NCBI GenBank assembly: GCA_016744355.1
Contig: JADGEN010000006.1
Coordinates: 1 to 64,000 of the forward strand
Length of the DNA: 64,000 nucleotides
Direction: 5' to 3'
DNA from: Halieaceae bacterium
GTDB taxonomy: Bacteria; Pseudomonadota; Gammaproteobacteria; Pseudomonadales; Halieaceae
Part shown: positions 43,801-51,473 of the stretch, in pieces
Position numbering within the stretch: the first letter of the stretch is position 1
How the letters are laid out: each line of letters starts with the position of its first letter
Translations under genes and position numbers: made by a program
Notes under the pieces: model-generated
Told to the model about the DNA's origin: nothing
Databases searched by the model: none
Seen by the model: only the letters and a program-made list of their open reading frames with translations

Positions 43801-43989
43801 AAGCCGCTCTGCATCCTCTGGCGAAATGCCTTCATGCACGACACCGACATAAAAATAGGGCAGCTCAATATGAGGGTCATTCGCAATAGGTAACACGCTA
43901 CGCGCAATCAGGCCACCCACAACCAGTACTGCCAATAATGACATCGTGGTACGCGTGCGACTGATCGCCGATTCAATAAATGTGGTCAC
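40819..43989 (-). CDS. RND efflux permease (HAE1/AcrB-like)
   Basis: 1056 residues, usual length, with RND repeats and 12 TM helices. N-terminal FIESAISRTRTTMSLLAVLVVGG, PHIELPYFYVGVVHEGISPED and MEIELRKLEGV. The TM4 region reads LGLGMLIDGGIVVTEYADRM. AcrB has two adjacent aspartates here; only one remains, replaced by Gly at the second position, so proton coupling may differ. A poly-glycine loop (seven Gly in ILPGGGGGGGS) lies in the second porter region. It follows its adaptor gene by a 4-base overlap. No TolC-like gene is adjacent, so it probably uses a channel encoded elsewhere. Substrate unknown. Confidence 0.93.
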   Translation of the reverse strand: MTTFIESAISRTRTTMSLLAVLVVGGLIARSVLPIANDPHIELPYFYVGVVHEGISPEDAERLLVQPMEIELRKLEGVVELDSTASEGMASFFVEFDVSQNHDKALNDVREAVNRAKAEMPSTAEEPFVEEISVDDFPIVQINFMGENASERSVYQAALKLRDDIESIPSILAANMRGQREELLEVIIDPDALNAYRISSEELFSTLTRNNRLIAAGSIDTGKGRFSVKVPAVVEESEDVLDLPIRSSGDKIVTLRDVATVRRTFKDRTSYARYNGRTAISIEVTKRSDANIIDSVEQVLLMVDAERKKLPAGIEVEVSQNQAEFAALQVRELEGNILTALALVMVLVVAAMGFRSGVVVGLGIPVSLLFSVIIIYMLGYTFNMMVMFGMLLGLGMLIDGGIVVTEYADRMMGDGMDHKSAYAEAVKRMFWPVTASTATTLAAFLPMVFWPGIPGQFMGYLPVTVFTVLVGSLMYALLFGPVLGTLFGRPSAHSSKTAEAMHLLETGDPTQLQTLTGKFARFLVQVCHRPFMTLAIIFSLLCCIFWAYGKFGVGMIFFSDADPQFLQVSVLGRGNFSASEVDELVLEVEREILQISGIRFVNSRTILPGGGGGGGSRSSSDRIGSIFLELYPESERSMKGNAIIQKIRKRTDHLVGIHVEVLPQEPGPPVGKPIQIEFTSRERGLLEPAMARVRAHLDTLPELLDIDDTAVLPSIEWRIEVDRAQAAIYGADVSSAGIAVQLVTNGVKVGEYRPDGADDSVDIRVRFPRNERGIRALDELRISSNQGMVPLKNFAKMQPAPGVDTFKRIDGFPVELIRANVVDGVLADTMVAQIEGWLQKQDFDPALKIRFRGANEEQADSMAFVGVAFLLALALMFILLVTQFNSFYQSSLILLAVIMSTAGVLLGLLILGKPFSTLLTGVGVLALAGIVVNNNIILIDTFNHVRLTNPGLDIRSVIVRATAQRLRPVLLTTVTTVCGLLPLACGFSVDLLSRSVVVDGEMALMWAPLSQAIVFGLSFATVLTLVATPAMLAFPTQVRGWLSKYRKRTPELSSGN

Positions 43990-45098
43990 GGTAGAACTAC
44001 CTGGTCGCCGGATTCATCAGCATAGACTGGCTCGACCAAGTCGCCACCAGACACAAATTCCTGCCCCACAGTAATCAGACGGGTGGTATCGGGGAGTCCA
44101 GTAACCCAAACCCCCTCTACCCCGTCTTCTATAATTTTCACCGTCTGAAATACTACTCTGTCCGCCGAATCAAGAATCCGTACACCTATCTCCCCGGCAT
44201 CGCCAAGAGTAAACAGCGCCGGCGATATTTGGTGTGCATCCACCACACCCAAACCGATGCGCACGTTCACCGTTAAACCGGAACGGATGCTGTAGTCGCC
44301 ATTTTCTACAGTGATCTCTACCGGGTAAGTACGCGTGACCGGATCACTCTGTTTCCCCACAAAAGTAACCACTCCCTCCAACTCTCGGCCCACACTGGTA
44401 CGCCCAAACACCTGATTGCCCGGAACCAAATTTTCTACTTCTGATTCGGTGACGTTCGCACTGATCAACATAGGGTCAAGCTCTATGAGAGTGACACAGG
44501 AGGCACCCGCAACTGCGTAGTCTCCAGCGTTCATTTGCAGGTCTTCTACAACGCCTGCGAAGGGAGCAGTAATCTTTGTTCGCTGCAGGTTCAGTATCTG
44601 GCGATGCAACTGCGCGCGCGCTGCTTCCAGGCGCGCTTCGGCACCTGCGATGCCAATGTCGGACAGCAGCCCCTGCTTCTTGAGTTTTAGGCTGCCTTGA
44701 TATTCGATTTGCGCGTCTGCTACTGCCGCGTTTGCCTCGGCTACCGCTACTTCTCGGTCATCGACCGCTACTTCACACAGCAGATCTCCCTGCTCGACCT
44801 GCATACCCCTCTCAACGGGCCGGGAAATTATTGTCCCCGCGATCTCCGCTTTTACTTCCACCACGCGCTTACTCTCGGTTCTGCCTCGCAGAATAAGAAA
44901 ACGCGTGCGCTCTTCGGACCTAATATCCGTTACACGCACACGCTTCAATTCCACTTCGCTAGTCGTAGTGGTTTGCGACTCCAGGGCAGCAAGCGTCGCA
45001 TGCTCCTGCGGCGTGGAATCGTTACTAAAAATACCCGAGCCAAGCCAAAGCAATAAAACAACGACTACAATCGAAGCGGAGATGAGATTCTTGGACAT
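43986..45098 (-). CDS. RND efflux periplasmic adaptor
   Basis: 370 residues. N-terminal hydrophobic segment (about 5-23) anchors it in the inner membrane. A lipoyl-like half (KAEIAGTIISRPVERGMQVEQG near 83-104), coiled hairpin (near 118-160), second half (ITAPFAGVVEDLQMNAGDYA near 171-190) and barrel domain follow. It joins the pump at 40819 to an outer-membrane channel. Its gene precedes the pump with a 4-base overlap, and is divergent from a small barrel protein gene at 45330. Confidence 0.9.
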   Translation of the reverse strand: MSKNLISASIVVVVLLLWLGSGIFSNDSTPQEHATLAALESQTTTTSEVELKRVRVTDIRSEERTRFLILRGRTESKRVVEVKAEIAGTIISRPVERGMQVEQGDLLCEVAVDDREVAVAEANAAVADAQIEYQGSLKLKKQGLLSDIGIAGAEARLEAARAQLHRQILNLQRTKITAPFAGVVEDLQMNAGDYAVAGASCVTLIELDPMLISANVTESEVENLVPGNQVFGRTSVGRELEGVVTFVGKQSDPVTRTYPVEITVENGDYSIRSGLTVNVRIGLGVVDAHQISPALFTLGDAGEIGVRILDSADRVVFQTVKIIEDGVEGVWVTGLPDTTRLITVGQEFVSGGDLVEPVYADESGDQVVLP

Positions 45099-45329
45099 AT
45101 GCGAATTCCGGCAAGGTGGATTAAAGCGGGCGCATTATATAAGCAAGATTGAAACCAAACTATGGTTAATGTAGCGCATTATTTGGGATCTACACGCTTT
45201 CAACGGCCACCGTGCTTTGCGGGCCACATTCGCATAGCGTTTTCTCGGTGATTTTTTCACGGTGAATTAGCAATCGTTGTTGTGTACCCTCGCCCCCATC
45301 GCATCCATTTAAACTATTCGGGCAAAACA

Positions 45330-45854
45330 ATGAAAACCAATATTCAGGCAATACTGAGCATCGGCTTGGCAACAATTTTCGCACTCTCGGCTTCCACTTC
45401 AAATGCGGATGGCTTTTACGTAGGCGCTGGTGCTTACAAGGCCGACATGGATATTGAAGATTTCGACGATGATTACGTACCGGCCGGGTTTGTTGGCTAT
45501 CAGTTCCTCGATACCAATTTTTTGATGCTTTCTGCCGAACTTGGCTACTATAACCTTGGCAAAATAGACAAAAATAACTACAAAGTCGACGCGTCTGCCT
45601 TCACTCTGGCAGGCGTCGCCTACTTACCCATAGGCCCTTTCTTCGAAGTTTACGCAAAGGCCGGAGTGGCATCGGTCAGTATTGACGTGAAGGCCTTTGG
45701 AGAAAAAGATGATCTCGATGGTGAGGAAGCCTTTGGCGGCGTGGGCTTCGCCTTTGACATTTTGGACACTATCGATATTTATGCGGAATACCTGCTATTC
45801 GACACTGAGATAGACTCTCAAATGATAGGCGTCGGCATTCGTCTGGATTTTTAA
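45330..45854 (+). CDS. Small outer-membrane beta-barrel protein (OmpA-like/OMP_b-brl)
   Basis: 174 residues from ATG 45330; an upstream in-frame start at 45282 is not supported by a signal. Signal peptide (about 1-27, SASTSNADG). Eight strand-like stretches (FYVGAGAYKADMD, LMLSAELGYYNLG, PFFEVYAKAGVASVSID, DIYAEYLLFDTEI) with a terminal aromatic IRLDF, as in small 8-stranded OmpX/OmpA-like barrels. No obvious Shine-Dalgarno sequence. Function unknown. Confidence 0.75.
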   Translation: MKTNIQAILSIGLATIFALSASTSNADGFYVGAGAYKADMDIEDFDDDYVPAGFVGYQFLDTNFLMLSAELGYYNLGKIDKNNYKVDASAFTLAGVAYLPIGPFFEVYAKAGVASVSIDVKAFGEKDDLDGEEAFGGVGFAFDILDTIDIYAEYLLFDTEIDSQMIGVGIRLDF

Positions 45855-45878
45855 CAGCAGCCGCTTTAGGCGTATTGA

Positions 45879-47090
45879 TCATTTAGCCTGGGCGAGGCTA
45901 AAGCTCGCCATAATCTCACGATTCTTTTGCTCCCGTTGCTCGATACGGTCAATGTTCTCCTGAGAGCAACCCAACTCCTTAAGAATTTCTGCGGAGTGTT
46001 GACCCAGCTGGGCTGCATGCAGCCCTGGCAATGACCCCTGCCCTTCAAACTGGAACGGCGTGTTGGCGACGCGCATGCTACCAGCCACCGGGTGCTCAAC
46101 CTGGCAAAGTGCCTGCTGCTCGGCTATTTGTGGATCGTTGAGCATTTCGTCCAGGGAATTGACTCGGGCTACCGGTACATCATGCGCATCAAGCTCAGCA
46201 CACAGAGCCTCCGTCGACCAATCTGTCAGGGCGTCCTCCGCAAGTTTCTGCAGGGTCTGCATATTGGCCAATCTTGCAGGCAGAGAACTAAAGCGCTCAT
46301 CCAAATGTAGTTGCACGCCAAGCAGCTCACAGAACTTTTCAAAGGCCTCTGACGTCACTAAAATTACGGCTGCAAAACCATCTGCTGTTTTGAAAACTTG
46401 AAACCAATCTGCCAAAGGCCCCCCACCCTGAACATCTTCGCCCTCAAAGGTATGAGACCACATAACGTCGGGCCACTGAAAATACAATGCCGAAGACAGC
46501 ATTGATATAGACAAACGTTGACCTTTACCCGTCTTTGCGCGCGACAGTAAAGCCGCTGTAATTGCCTGAGCCGTGGTGTAGCCGGTAACCTTGTCGAAAA
46601 CAACCGTACGAATATTAGCTGGTCTGTCTCTGTTTTGTTGCGATGAAGCGCCTGTGGTGGCCTGAATCAAGGGATCGTAAACGCGTCGATGCTGATAGGG
46701 ACCTGATTCGCCATAACCCGAAATAGAAGCGTATACCAAAGCGGGATTCAGCAGCTTCAGCGCCTCGTAATCTATACCCAGTTTTTCGACTATGCCCGGC
46801 CGGTAATTCTCGATAAGAACATCGGCCGTTGGCACTAACTGCAGGAATATTTCCATATCGGCGGCATCTTTCAAATCAAGTACCAGTGACCGTTTATTGC
46901 GGTTCAGCGTGGCATACATCGCTGACATACCGTTGCGTATATCCCCCATATGTCGTGCGAGATCTCCGATCATAGGGGGTTCAATTTTAACAATGTCCGC
47001 GCCCTGATCTCCCAGGATCATGCCTGCTACAGGCCCCGACACGGTAGAAGTGAGTTCTATAATTTTGTAGCCGTGCAATGGGCCTGACAT
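45879..47090 (-). CDS. CaiB/BaiF family III CoA transferase
   Basis: 403 residues. N-terminal HGYKIIELTSTVSGPVAGMILGDQGADIVKIEPP, the family core (position about 5-40), with a conserved Asp in the NRNKRSLVLDLKDAADMEIF region (near 62-81) and the active-site Asp in family III enzymes expected near 160 (VFDKVTGY). It moves CoA between carboxylic acids, as for formyl-CoA, carnitine, bile acid or methylacyl-CoA racemase relatives. AGGAG upstream. It is upstream of nothing on its strand except purU beyond 72 bases; co-transcription from purU is possible. Confidence 0.9.
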   Translation of the reverse strand: MSGPLHGYKIIELTSTVSGPVAGMILGDQGADIVKIEPPMIGDLARHMGDIRNGMSAMYATLNRNKRSLVLDLKDAADMEIFLQLVPTADVLIENYRPGIVEKLGIDYEALKLLNPALVYASISGYGESGPYQHRRVYDPLIQATTGASSQQNRDRPANIRTVVFDKVTGYTTAQAITAALLSRAKTGKGQRLSISMLSSALYFQWPDVMWSHTFEGEDVQGGGPLADWFQVFKTADGFAAVILVTSEAFEKFCELLGVQLHLDERFSSLPARLANMQTLQKLAEDALTDWSTEALCAELDAHDVPVARVNSLDEMLNDPQIAEQQALCQVEHPVAGSMRVANTPFQFEGQGSLPGLHAAQLGQHSAEILKELGCSQENIDRIEQREQKNREIMASFSLAQAK

Positions 47091-47162
47091 AGTAGTGCTC
47101 CTATTTGTAGATTAGATTTTTGCTACGCTATCCACTGAGATAGCGCTCAGCAGGCTATGTAA

Positions 47163-48050
47163 TCATGCATTAAAGACCACCGTTTTATTGCCCCGTATAA
47201 TGACGCGGTCTTCGAGGTGATAACGTAGACCGCGGGCAAGTACCGACTTTTCTACATCTCGGCCCAATCGCACCAAGTCGTCCTTGTCACAGGAATGATT
47301 CACCCTGATCACATCCTGTTCAATAATTGGCCCCTCATCCAGCTCACTTGTCACATAGTGGCAGGTAGCGCCAATCAGTTTAACGCCCCTGTCGTAGGCC
47401 AGTTGATAAGGATTGGCCCCTACAAATGAGGGCAAAAAACTGTGATGGATATTGATAAGACGTCCGGCATATTCCTGACAAAGCTGAGGCGGAACAATTT
47501 GCATGTAACGCGCCAGCACAATTACATCCGCCTGGTACCGTTCCACCAGGTCACTCATACTGGCAAAAGCTTCTTCTTTATCCTCTTTGGGTACGGGCAC
47601 ATAGTGAAAGGGAATTCCGTGCCACTCCACCATTCGACGCATATTTTCGTGATTGGATATAACACAGGAAATTTCGCACCATAATTCATCGCTCTGCCAG
47701 CGGTAAAAAATATCCGCCAGACAATGCGTGGCATGACTGGCCATAACGACCACACGGCGCTTCTCGCGGTTGTCTCGCACATGCCACTCCATGCTGTACT
47801 GCTCAGCTAAGTGTGAAAAATCCGCACGAAACTCTTCCAAAGTGCCGTCCATAGATTCAGCCGCAATAACATTGCGCATGAAGAACCAACCCTGCTGCAG
47901 GTCAGTGTGGTTATTAGACTCCACCAGAGAGCCACTGCGCTGCGCGACAAACTGGGATACTGCAGCGACCAGCCCCACCTGATCCGGGCATGAAATAACA
48001 AGAGTATAGGTAGAAGCATTTTTCATAATCGATTCTTTGTTAACAGACAT
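47163..48050 (-). CDS. purU: Formyltetrahydrofolate deformylase
   Basis: 295 residues. Hydrolyses 10-formyl-THF to THF and formate, maintaining one-carbon pools (formate for purT). N-terminal ACT domain (TYTLVISCPDQVGLVAAVSQ, about 14-95), then a formyltransferase-like domain: ISNHENM, INIHHSFLPSFVGANPY with catalytic His, and GATCHYVTSELDEGPIIEQD with catalytic Asp. An internal ATG at 48026, 8 codons in, is an equally possible start. 72 bases upstream of the CoA transferase on the same strand. Confidence 0.95.
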   Translation of the reverse strand: MSVNKESIMKNASTYTLVISCPDQVGLVAAVSQFVAQRSGSLVESNNHTDLQQGWFFMRNVIAAESMDGTLEEFRADFSHLAEQYSMEWHVRDNREKRRVVVMASHATHCLADIFYRWQSDELWCEISCVISNHENMRRMVEWHGIPFHYVPVPKEDKEEAFASMSDLVERYQADVIVLARYMQIVPPQLCQEYAGRLINIHHSFLPSFVGANPYQLAYDRGVKLIGATCHYVTSELDEGPIIEQDVIRVNHSCDKDDLVRLGRDVEKSVLARGLRYHLEDRVIIRGNKTVVFNA

Positions 48051-48479
48051 AAACGGTCATCTTACTCGGTATAAAACCCAAAGTAGACCACATAGCCTCC
48101 TCTCTACCTTCCTAACCTATACTGGCAAACTCCATGCACGAACTACAGCAGTCTCGTACAAGCCTGCAAAAAGTTAAAGCACGCGCTTTCCTGCGCGGCT
48201 CTACCTCCTGAGTTACCTCTTAACACTTCGTAACTGGGTGTTTATTTATTACTCAATTCTGGTACAATCGCGCCGCTTATTGAGCAGGCTGGAGCACCCA
48301 TTTCGTTTTCCACAATACGTAAATGGCGACCCCAGACCTTTTAGATATGGCATCTCATTGTTTTTTATAGATATTTTAATAATGAGCATACGACTTCAGC
48401 CACTGAAGCCAGCCGATATATCGCTCTGGTGCATGAGTAAATCAGCACAAGCCGGTAACTTACACAGTTCACCATCAAC
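48051..48479. other. Intergenic region (429 bases) upstream of the tRNA
   Basis: No protein gene is supported. An extended -10 (TGGTACAAT, TACAAT at 48263-48268) is followed by a GC-rich discriminator (CGCGCCGC), as in stable-RNA promoters, but has no good -35. If real, the leader before the tRNA would be about 205 bases, and may be processed. No hairpin with a U run was seen between. Confidence 0.35.
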
Positions 48480-48556
48480 GCGCCCGTAGCTCAGCTGGAT
48501 AGAGTAACTGGCTTCGAACCAGTTGGTCGGGAGTTCGAATCTCTCCGGGCGCGCCA
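48480..48556 (+). tRNA. tRNA-Arg (anticodon UCG)
   Basis: 77 bases including encoded CCA. Acceptor stem GCGCCCG pairs fully with CGGGCGC, discriminator G. D arm GCTCAGCTGGATAGAG, anticodon arm ACTGG-CTTCGAA-CCAGT with loop C-U-UCG-A-A, so the anticodon is UCG (reads CGA). T arm GGGAG-TTCGAAT-CTCTC has a G-T pair in the stem. It is isolated; no other tRNA is within the window. Confidence 0.97.
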
Positions 48557-48596
48557 ACTTAACCCAAAACCATAGGACAGACACAGGACATACTAA

Positions 48597-49139
48597 ATGC
48601 TAACTGCAAAAAATCTCGAAAGAATGATCGCGCTTGAAGATAGACTCAGAGAAGAATACCAAACTCAAATTGACGCCAAAACAGCCGAACTTGAGACCTG
48701 CACTCAACAAAAAGAAGAGCAAACTGCCACTATTGCCAAACAATTGGAGCAGATAAAAAGCCTCTCAGCGGAATCCTCTTCAGCCAAAAAGCTTGAGCAG
48801 CAGAACCGTGAATTACACCAACGCTGTGAAAACCTGAAAGAAGAAATGGCTACGCAAAAGCAGCGATTGAAGAGCCTACAAAAAGATCTCGCCGAAGAGC
48901 GCACTGAGATCAAAGCACTGAAGCAGTTTGATCCTGCCAAAATGAAGAAAAATCTGGATGCCACTAAAAAGAAGCTCGCTGAGAAAACAACCGCTACTGA
49001 TTTGCTACAGAAGTCCCTGAACAAATCCAGAAGCGAGAATGTTGAGCTGGAAAGCAAAGTAAAAGAGCTGGAAACTAAGCTTGCAGAGTTGGAAACAACC
49101 GAAACTGAAGAAGAAGCGCTGGAAGAAGCGGCCGCTTAA
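48597..49139 (+). CDS. Coiled-coil protein, function unknown
   Basis: 180 residues, almost entirely a charged coiled coil (Glu/Lys/Leu/Gln heptads from about 5 to 165), ending in an acidic tail (EEEALEEAAA). There is no signal peptide or known catalytic motif. AGGAC precedes the ATG. It starts 40 bases after the tRNA, and read-through transcription from the tRNA promoter is possible. A similar layout occurs in structural or nucleoid-associated proteins, but no assignment is justified. Confidence 0.7.
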   Translation: MLTAKNLERMIALEDRLREEYQTQIDAKTAELETCTQQKEEQTATIAKQLEQIKSLSAESSSAKKLEQQNRELHQRCENLKEEMATQKQRLKSLQKDLAEERTEIKALKQFDPAKMKKNLDATKKKLAEKTTATDLLQKSLNKSRSENVELESKVKELETKLAELETTETEEEALEEAAA

Positions 49140-49171
49140 GTCCTCGCACAACTCTTTAACTGGAAACCGCT

Positions 49172-49567
49172 ATGGCAGTCATCCGCTGGATACTAGGCAC
49201 ACTGATTCTGACACTCAACTGGCTGTTCACACCTCGTGGTGTGAAGCGCAGTGCTGATGCGCAGATCGCTATGGATGAGCAAACCGCTAAGTTGGCGCTG
49301 TATCACTACAGAGCCTGCCCATTTTGCGTAAAAGTTCGAAGAGCCATGAAGCGGCAGTCGCTGAATATAGCTACTCGCGATGTAAAACGCAGCGAAGCCG
49401 CAAAAGAGCAGCTCTTGTCCGGGGGCGGAAACCTGAAAGTGCCATGTCTGCGAATTGAAAACGAACAGGGCGGCGTTGAGTGGATGTATGAATCAGCTGA
49501 CATTATAAATTACCTAAACAGCAGATTTGCCGCAGAACAACCCGCCGCTGTTACAGCTTCATCATAA
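49172..49567 (+). CDS. Membrane-anchored glutaredoxin-like protein
   Basis: 131 residues. An N-terminal hydrophobic stretch (about 5-20) is followed by a glutaredoxin/thioredoxin fold (about 40-120): LALYHYRACPFCVKVRRAM with the dithiol CPFC (48-51 approx.), cis-Pro in NLKVPCLRIE, and YESADIINYLNSRF. Probably a thiol-disulphide oxidoreductase facing the cytosol from the membrane. The S4-domain gene starts 5 bases after its stop; the coiled-coil gene is 32 bases upstream. Confidence 0.85.
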   Translation: MAVIRWILGTLILTLNWLFTPRGVKRSADAQIAMDEQTAKLALYHYRACPFCVKVRRAMKRQSLNIATRDVKRSEAAKEQLLSGGGNLKVPCLRIENEQGGVEWMYESADIINYLNSRFAAEQPAAVTASS

Positions 49568-49571
49568 AACC

Positions 49572-49784
49572 GTGAGAGTCGTAGACATTACACGGGAACC
49601 AGTGGAACTCTACAAGATCCTGAAATTTGAAGGCCTGGTGACTACCGGCGGTGAAGCTAAACTGCTCATTGCGGACGGCCAAGTAAACGTCAACGGTGAA
49701 ATTGAAACCCGACGACGCAAGAAAATGATGGATGGCGACGAGATTGAATTTCGCGGGGAGACATTTCAGCTTCGGTTGGTATGA
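49572..49784 (+). CDS. S4-domain RNA-binding protein (YbcJ-like)
   Basis: 70 residues from GTG 49572. A single S4 domain is visible: ITREPVELYKILKFEGLVTT, GGEAKLLIADGQVNVNGEIE and TRRRKKMMDGDEIEF. The same fold is in ribosomal S4, Hsp15 and YbcJ, and binds structured RNA. No good Shine-Dalgarno site is present, so translation may be coupled to the glutaredoxin-like gene, whose stop is 5 bases upstream. The longer frame from 49527 is rejected because its leading part overlaps that gene. Confidence 0.85.
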   Translation: MRVVDITREPVELYKILKFEGLVTTGGEAKLLIADGQVNVNGEIETRRRKKMMDGDEIEFRGETFQLRLV

Positions 49785-49906
49785 CCCCCTACTGCCTGTT
49801 CTTCCCACACAAGCCATAACATGGCGCTCTCGCAATTACCCCAAGCTCTGCTAATTTACCCCTGGATAATTCGTTCCAAGCTTCCGGGGGAACATCACAT
49901 GGCGGC

Positions 49907-50047
49907 AAGCAACCGCATCGCCCCTTCACACCAAACGTGGAGTTCGGCAAGTGCATACCCTTCTTCGCCGAAACCTCAGGCTGCGCCATTTGTATAGCCG
50001 TATGCCCCTGGTCACGACCTGGCGTGGGTGAAAACCTGGCACGATAG
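49907..50047 (+). pseudogene. Degraded C-terminal fragment of a 4Fe-4S (reductive-dehalogenase-like) protein
   Basis: In the + frame from 49907 to the TAG at 50045-50047 the translation includes PNVEFGKCIPFFAETSGC and AICIAVCPWSRPGVG, the Cys-x2-Cys-x3-Cys-Pro ferredoxin pattern with an upstream Cys typical of reductive-dehalogenase-like and QueG-related proteins. No start codon, ribosome site or homologous upstream domain precedes it; the reading frame upstream is not recognisable. The fragment of about 45 codons thus looks like the remaining tail of a deleted gene. The rest of the 353-base gap (49785-50137) holds only the metY promoter and no other gene. Confidence 0.65.
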
Positions 50048-50137
50048 TAGCTACTCGTTGTTGTTATCTGTCGTAGATTTGATAATCTGCTGGATCAATA
50101 TGGACCTTGCCTTTATTTACACAATATGGAGTTATCA

Positions 50138-51412
50138 ATGAAACCGGAAACAATTGCCCTGCACGCAGGCTACGCTGGAGACCCGACTAGCCATGCCGCT
50201 ACCACTCCCATCTACCAAACCACCTCATTTACATTTGACGATACACAACATGGTGCCGATCTTTTTAATCTCGCGGTACCAGGCAACATCTACACCCGTA
50301 TTGGCAACCCCACAAATGCCGTGCTCGAGCAACGACTGGCTGAGCTTGAAGGTGGCGTAGGCGCACTTACCGTAGCTTCTGGCATGGCAGCGATTCGCTA
50401 TGCTATCGAAGCCATTGCTGAAGTGGGCTGCAACATTGTAAGCACCTCGCAGCTCTACGGCGGAACTTATAATCTGTTCGCCCACACCTTTCCTCGCCAG
50501 GGGCTGGAAACTCGCTTTGCCCAAGCCGATGACTTCGAACGTGTCGCTTCACTTATTGACGAAAACACCCGGGCGCTGTTCTGCGAATCAATCGGAAACC
50601 CGGCGGGCAACATTGTAGACATAGAGCGATGGGCACAAATTGCCCACGATGCAGGCGTTCCCCTGATTGTCGACAACACAGTGGCAACCCCCCTGCTATG
50701 CCGTGCCTTCGACCTCGGTGCCGACATAGTGGTGCACTCCCTGACAAAATATATCGGCGGCCACGGCACGACTATTGGCGGCGCAATCGTCGACTCTGGT
50801 AAATTTGATTGGGCCGCTCATCCTGAGCGCTTTTCAGTAATGAGCACACCCGACCCCTCCTATCACGGTGTGGTTTATACCGAAGCTATGGGCGAAGCTG
50901 CGTACATCACTCGCTGTCGCGTAGTGCCATTGCGCAACACCGGCGCCGCGCTGTCACCGCACAGCGCCTTCATGATTATGCAGGGGCTGGAAACTCTGGC
51001 GTTACGTATGGAGCGCCACTGTGAAAACGCGCTTACTGTAGCCGAATACTTGTCCAAGCACCCACAGGTGAGCTGGGTGAACTACGCCGCCCTGCCCGAC
51101 AGTCCACACCGCGAAAACTGCGAGCGCATTTGCGGTGGAAAGGCTGCGGGTATTGTCAGCTTTGGCATTAACGGAGGCATTGAGGCAGGCGGAAAATTTA
51201 TCGATGCGCTTCAGCTAATTTTGCGTCTGGTTAATATTGGTGATGCCAAGTCTCTGGCCTGTCACCCGGCCAGCACCACTCACAGACAGCTAAATGCTGA
51301 GGAATTGGCATCCGCTGGAGTACCGGAAGAGATGGTGCGTATTTCGGTGGGCATTGAACATATCGATGACATCATTGCCGATATCGATCAGGCGCTTGCA
51401 GCCAGCGCCTGA
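50138..51412 (+). CDS. metY: O-acetylhomoserine sulfhydrylase/aminocarboxypropyltransferase (MetY)
   Basis: 424 residues from ATG 50138, chosen over ATG 50126 because GGAG lies at a suitable distance from it. PLP enzyme of the Cys/Met metabolism family: PIYQTTSFTFDD near 28, YTRIGNPT near 57, SGMAAIRYAI near 82, and PLP Lys204 in HSLTKYIGGHG. It forms homocysteine from O-acetylhomoserine and sulfide. Its length (~430) matches MetY rather than MetB (~390). A hairpin terminator follows at 51424. The gene has its own promoter region. Confidence 0.95.
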   Translation: MKPETIALHAGYAGDPTSHAATTPIYQTTSFTFDDTQHGADLFNLAVPGNIYTRIGNPTNAVLEQRLAELEGGVGALTVASGMAAIRYAIEAIAEVGCNIVSTSQLYGGTYNLFAHTFPRQGLETRFAQADDFERVASLIDENTRALFCESIGNPAGNIVDIERWAQIAHDAGVPLIVDNTVATPLLCRAFDLGADIVVHSLTKYIGGHGTTIGGAIVDSGKFDWAAHPERFSVMSTPDPSYHGVVYTEAMGEAAYITRCRVVPLRNTGAALSPHSAFMIMQGLETLALRMERHCENALTVAEYLSKHPQVSWVNYAALPDSPHRENCERICGGKAAGIVSFGINGGIEAGGKFIDALQLILRLVNIGDAKSLACHPASTTHRQLNAEELASAGVPEEMVRISVGIEHIDDIIADIDQALAASA

Positions 51413-51423
51413 AACACGACTAA

Positions 51424-51452
51424 GCCAGAGTCCTCTGCATAGAGGCTCTGGC
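51424..51452 (+). terminator. Putative terminator hairpin after metY
   Basis: GCCAGAG-(T)-CCTCT-GCAT-AGAGG-CTCTGGC makes a 12-bp stem with one bulge between the metY stop and the convergent phosphotransferase gene. There is no strong T run on the + side, so termination may be weak or bidirectional. Confidence 0.6.
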
Positions 51453-51473
51453 ACCTCCATTTGCTAGAAAGTA

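Noticed and set aside
48396-48584. A 62-residue leftward ORF containing LARPERFELPTNWFEASYSIQ
   Set aside because: It is antisense to tRNA-Arg. This string is a well-known false protein created by translating the reverse of a tRNA.
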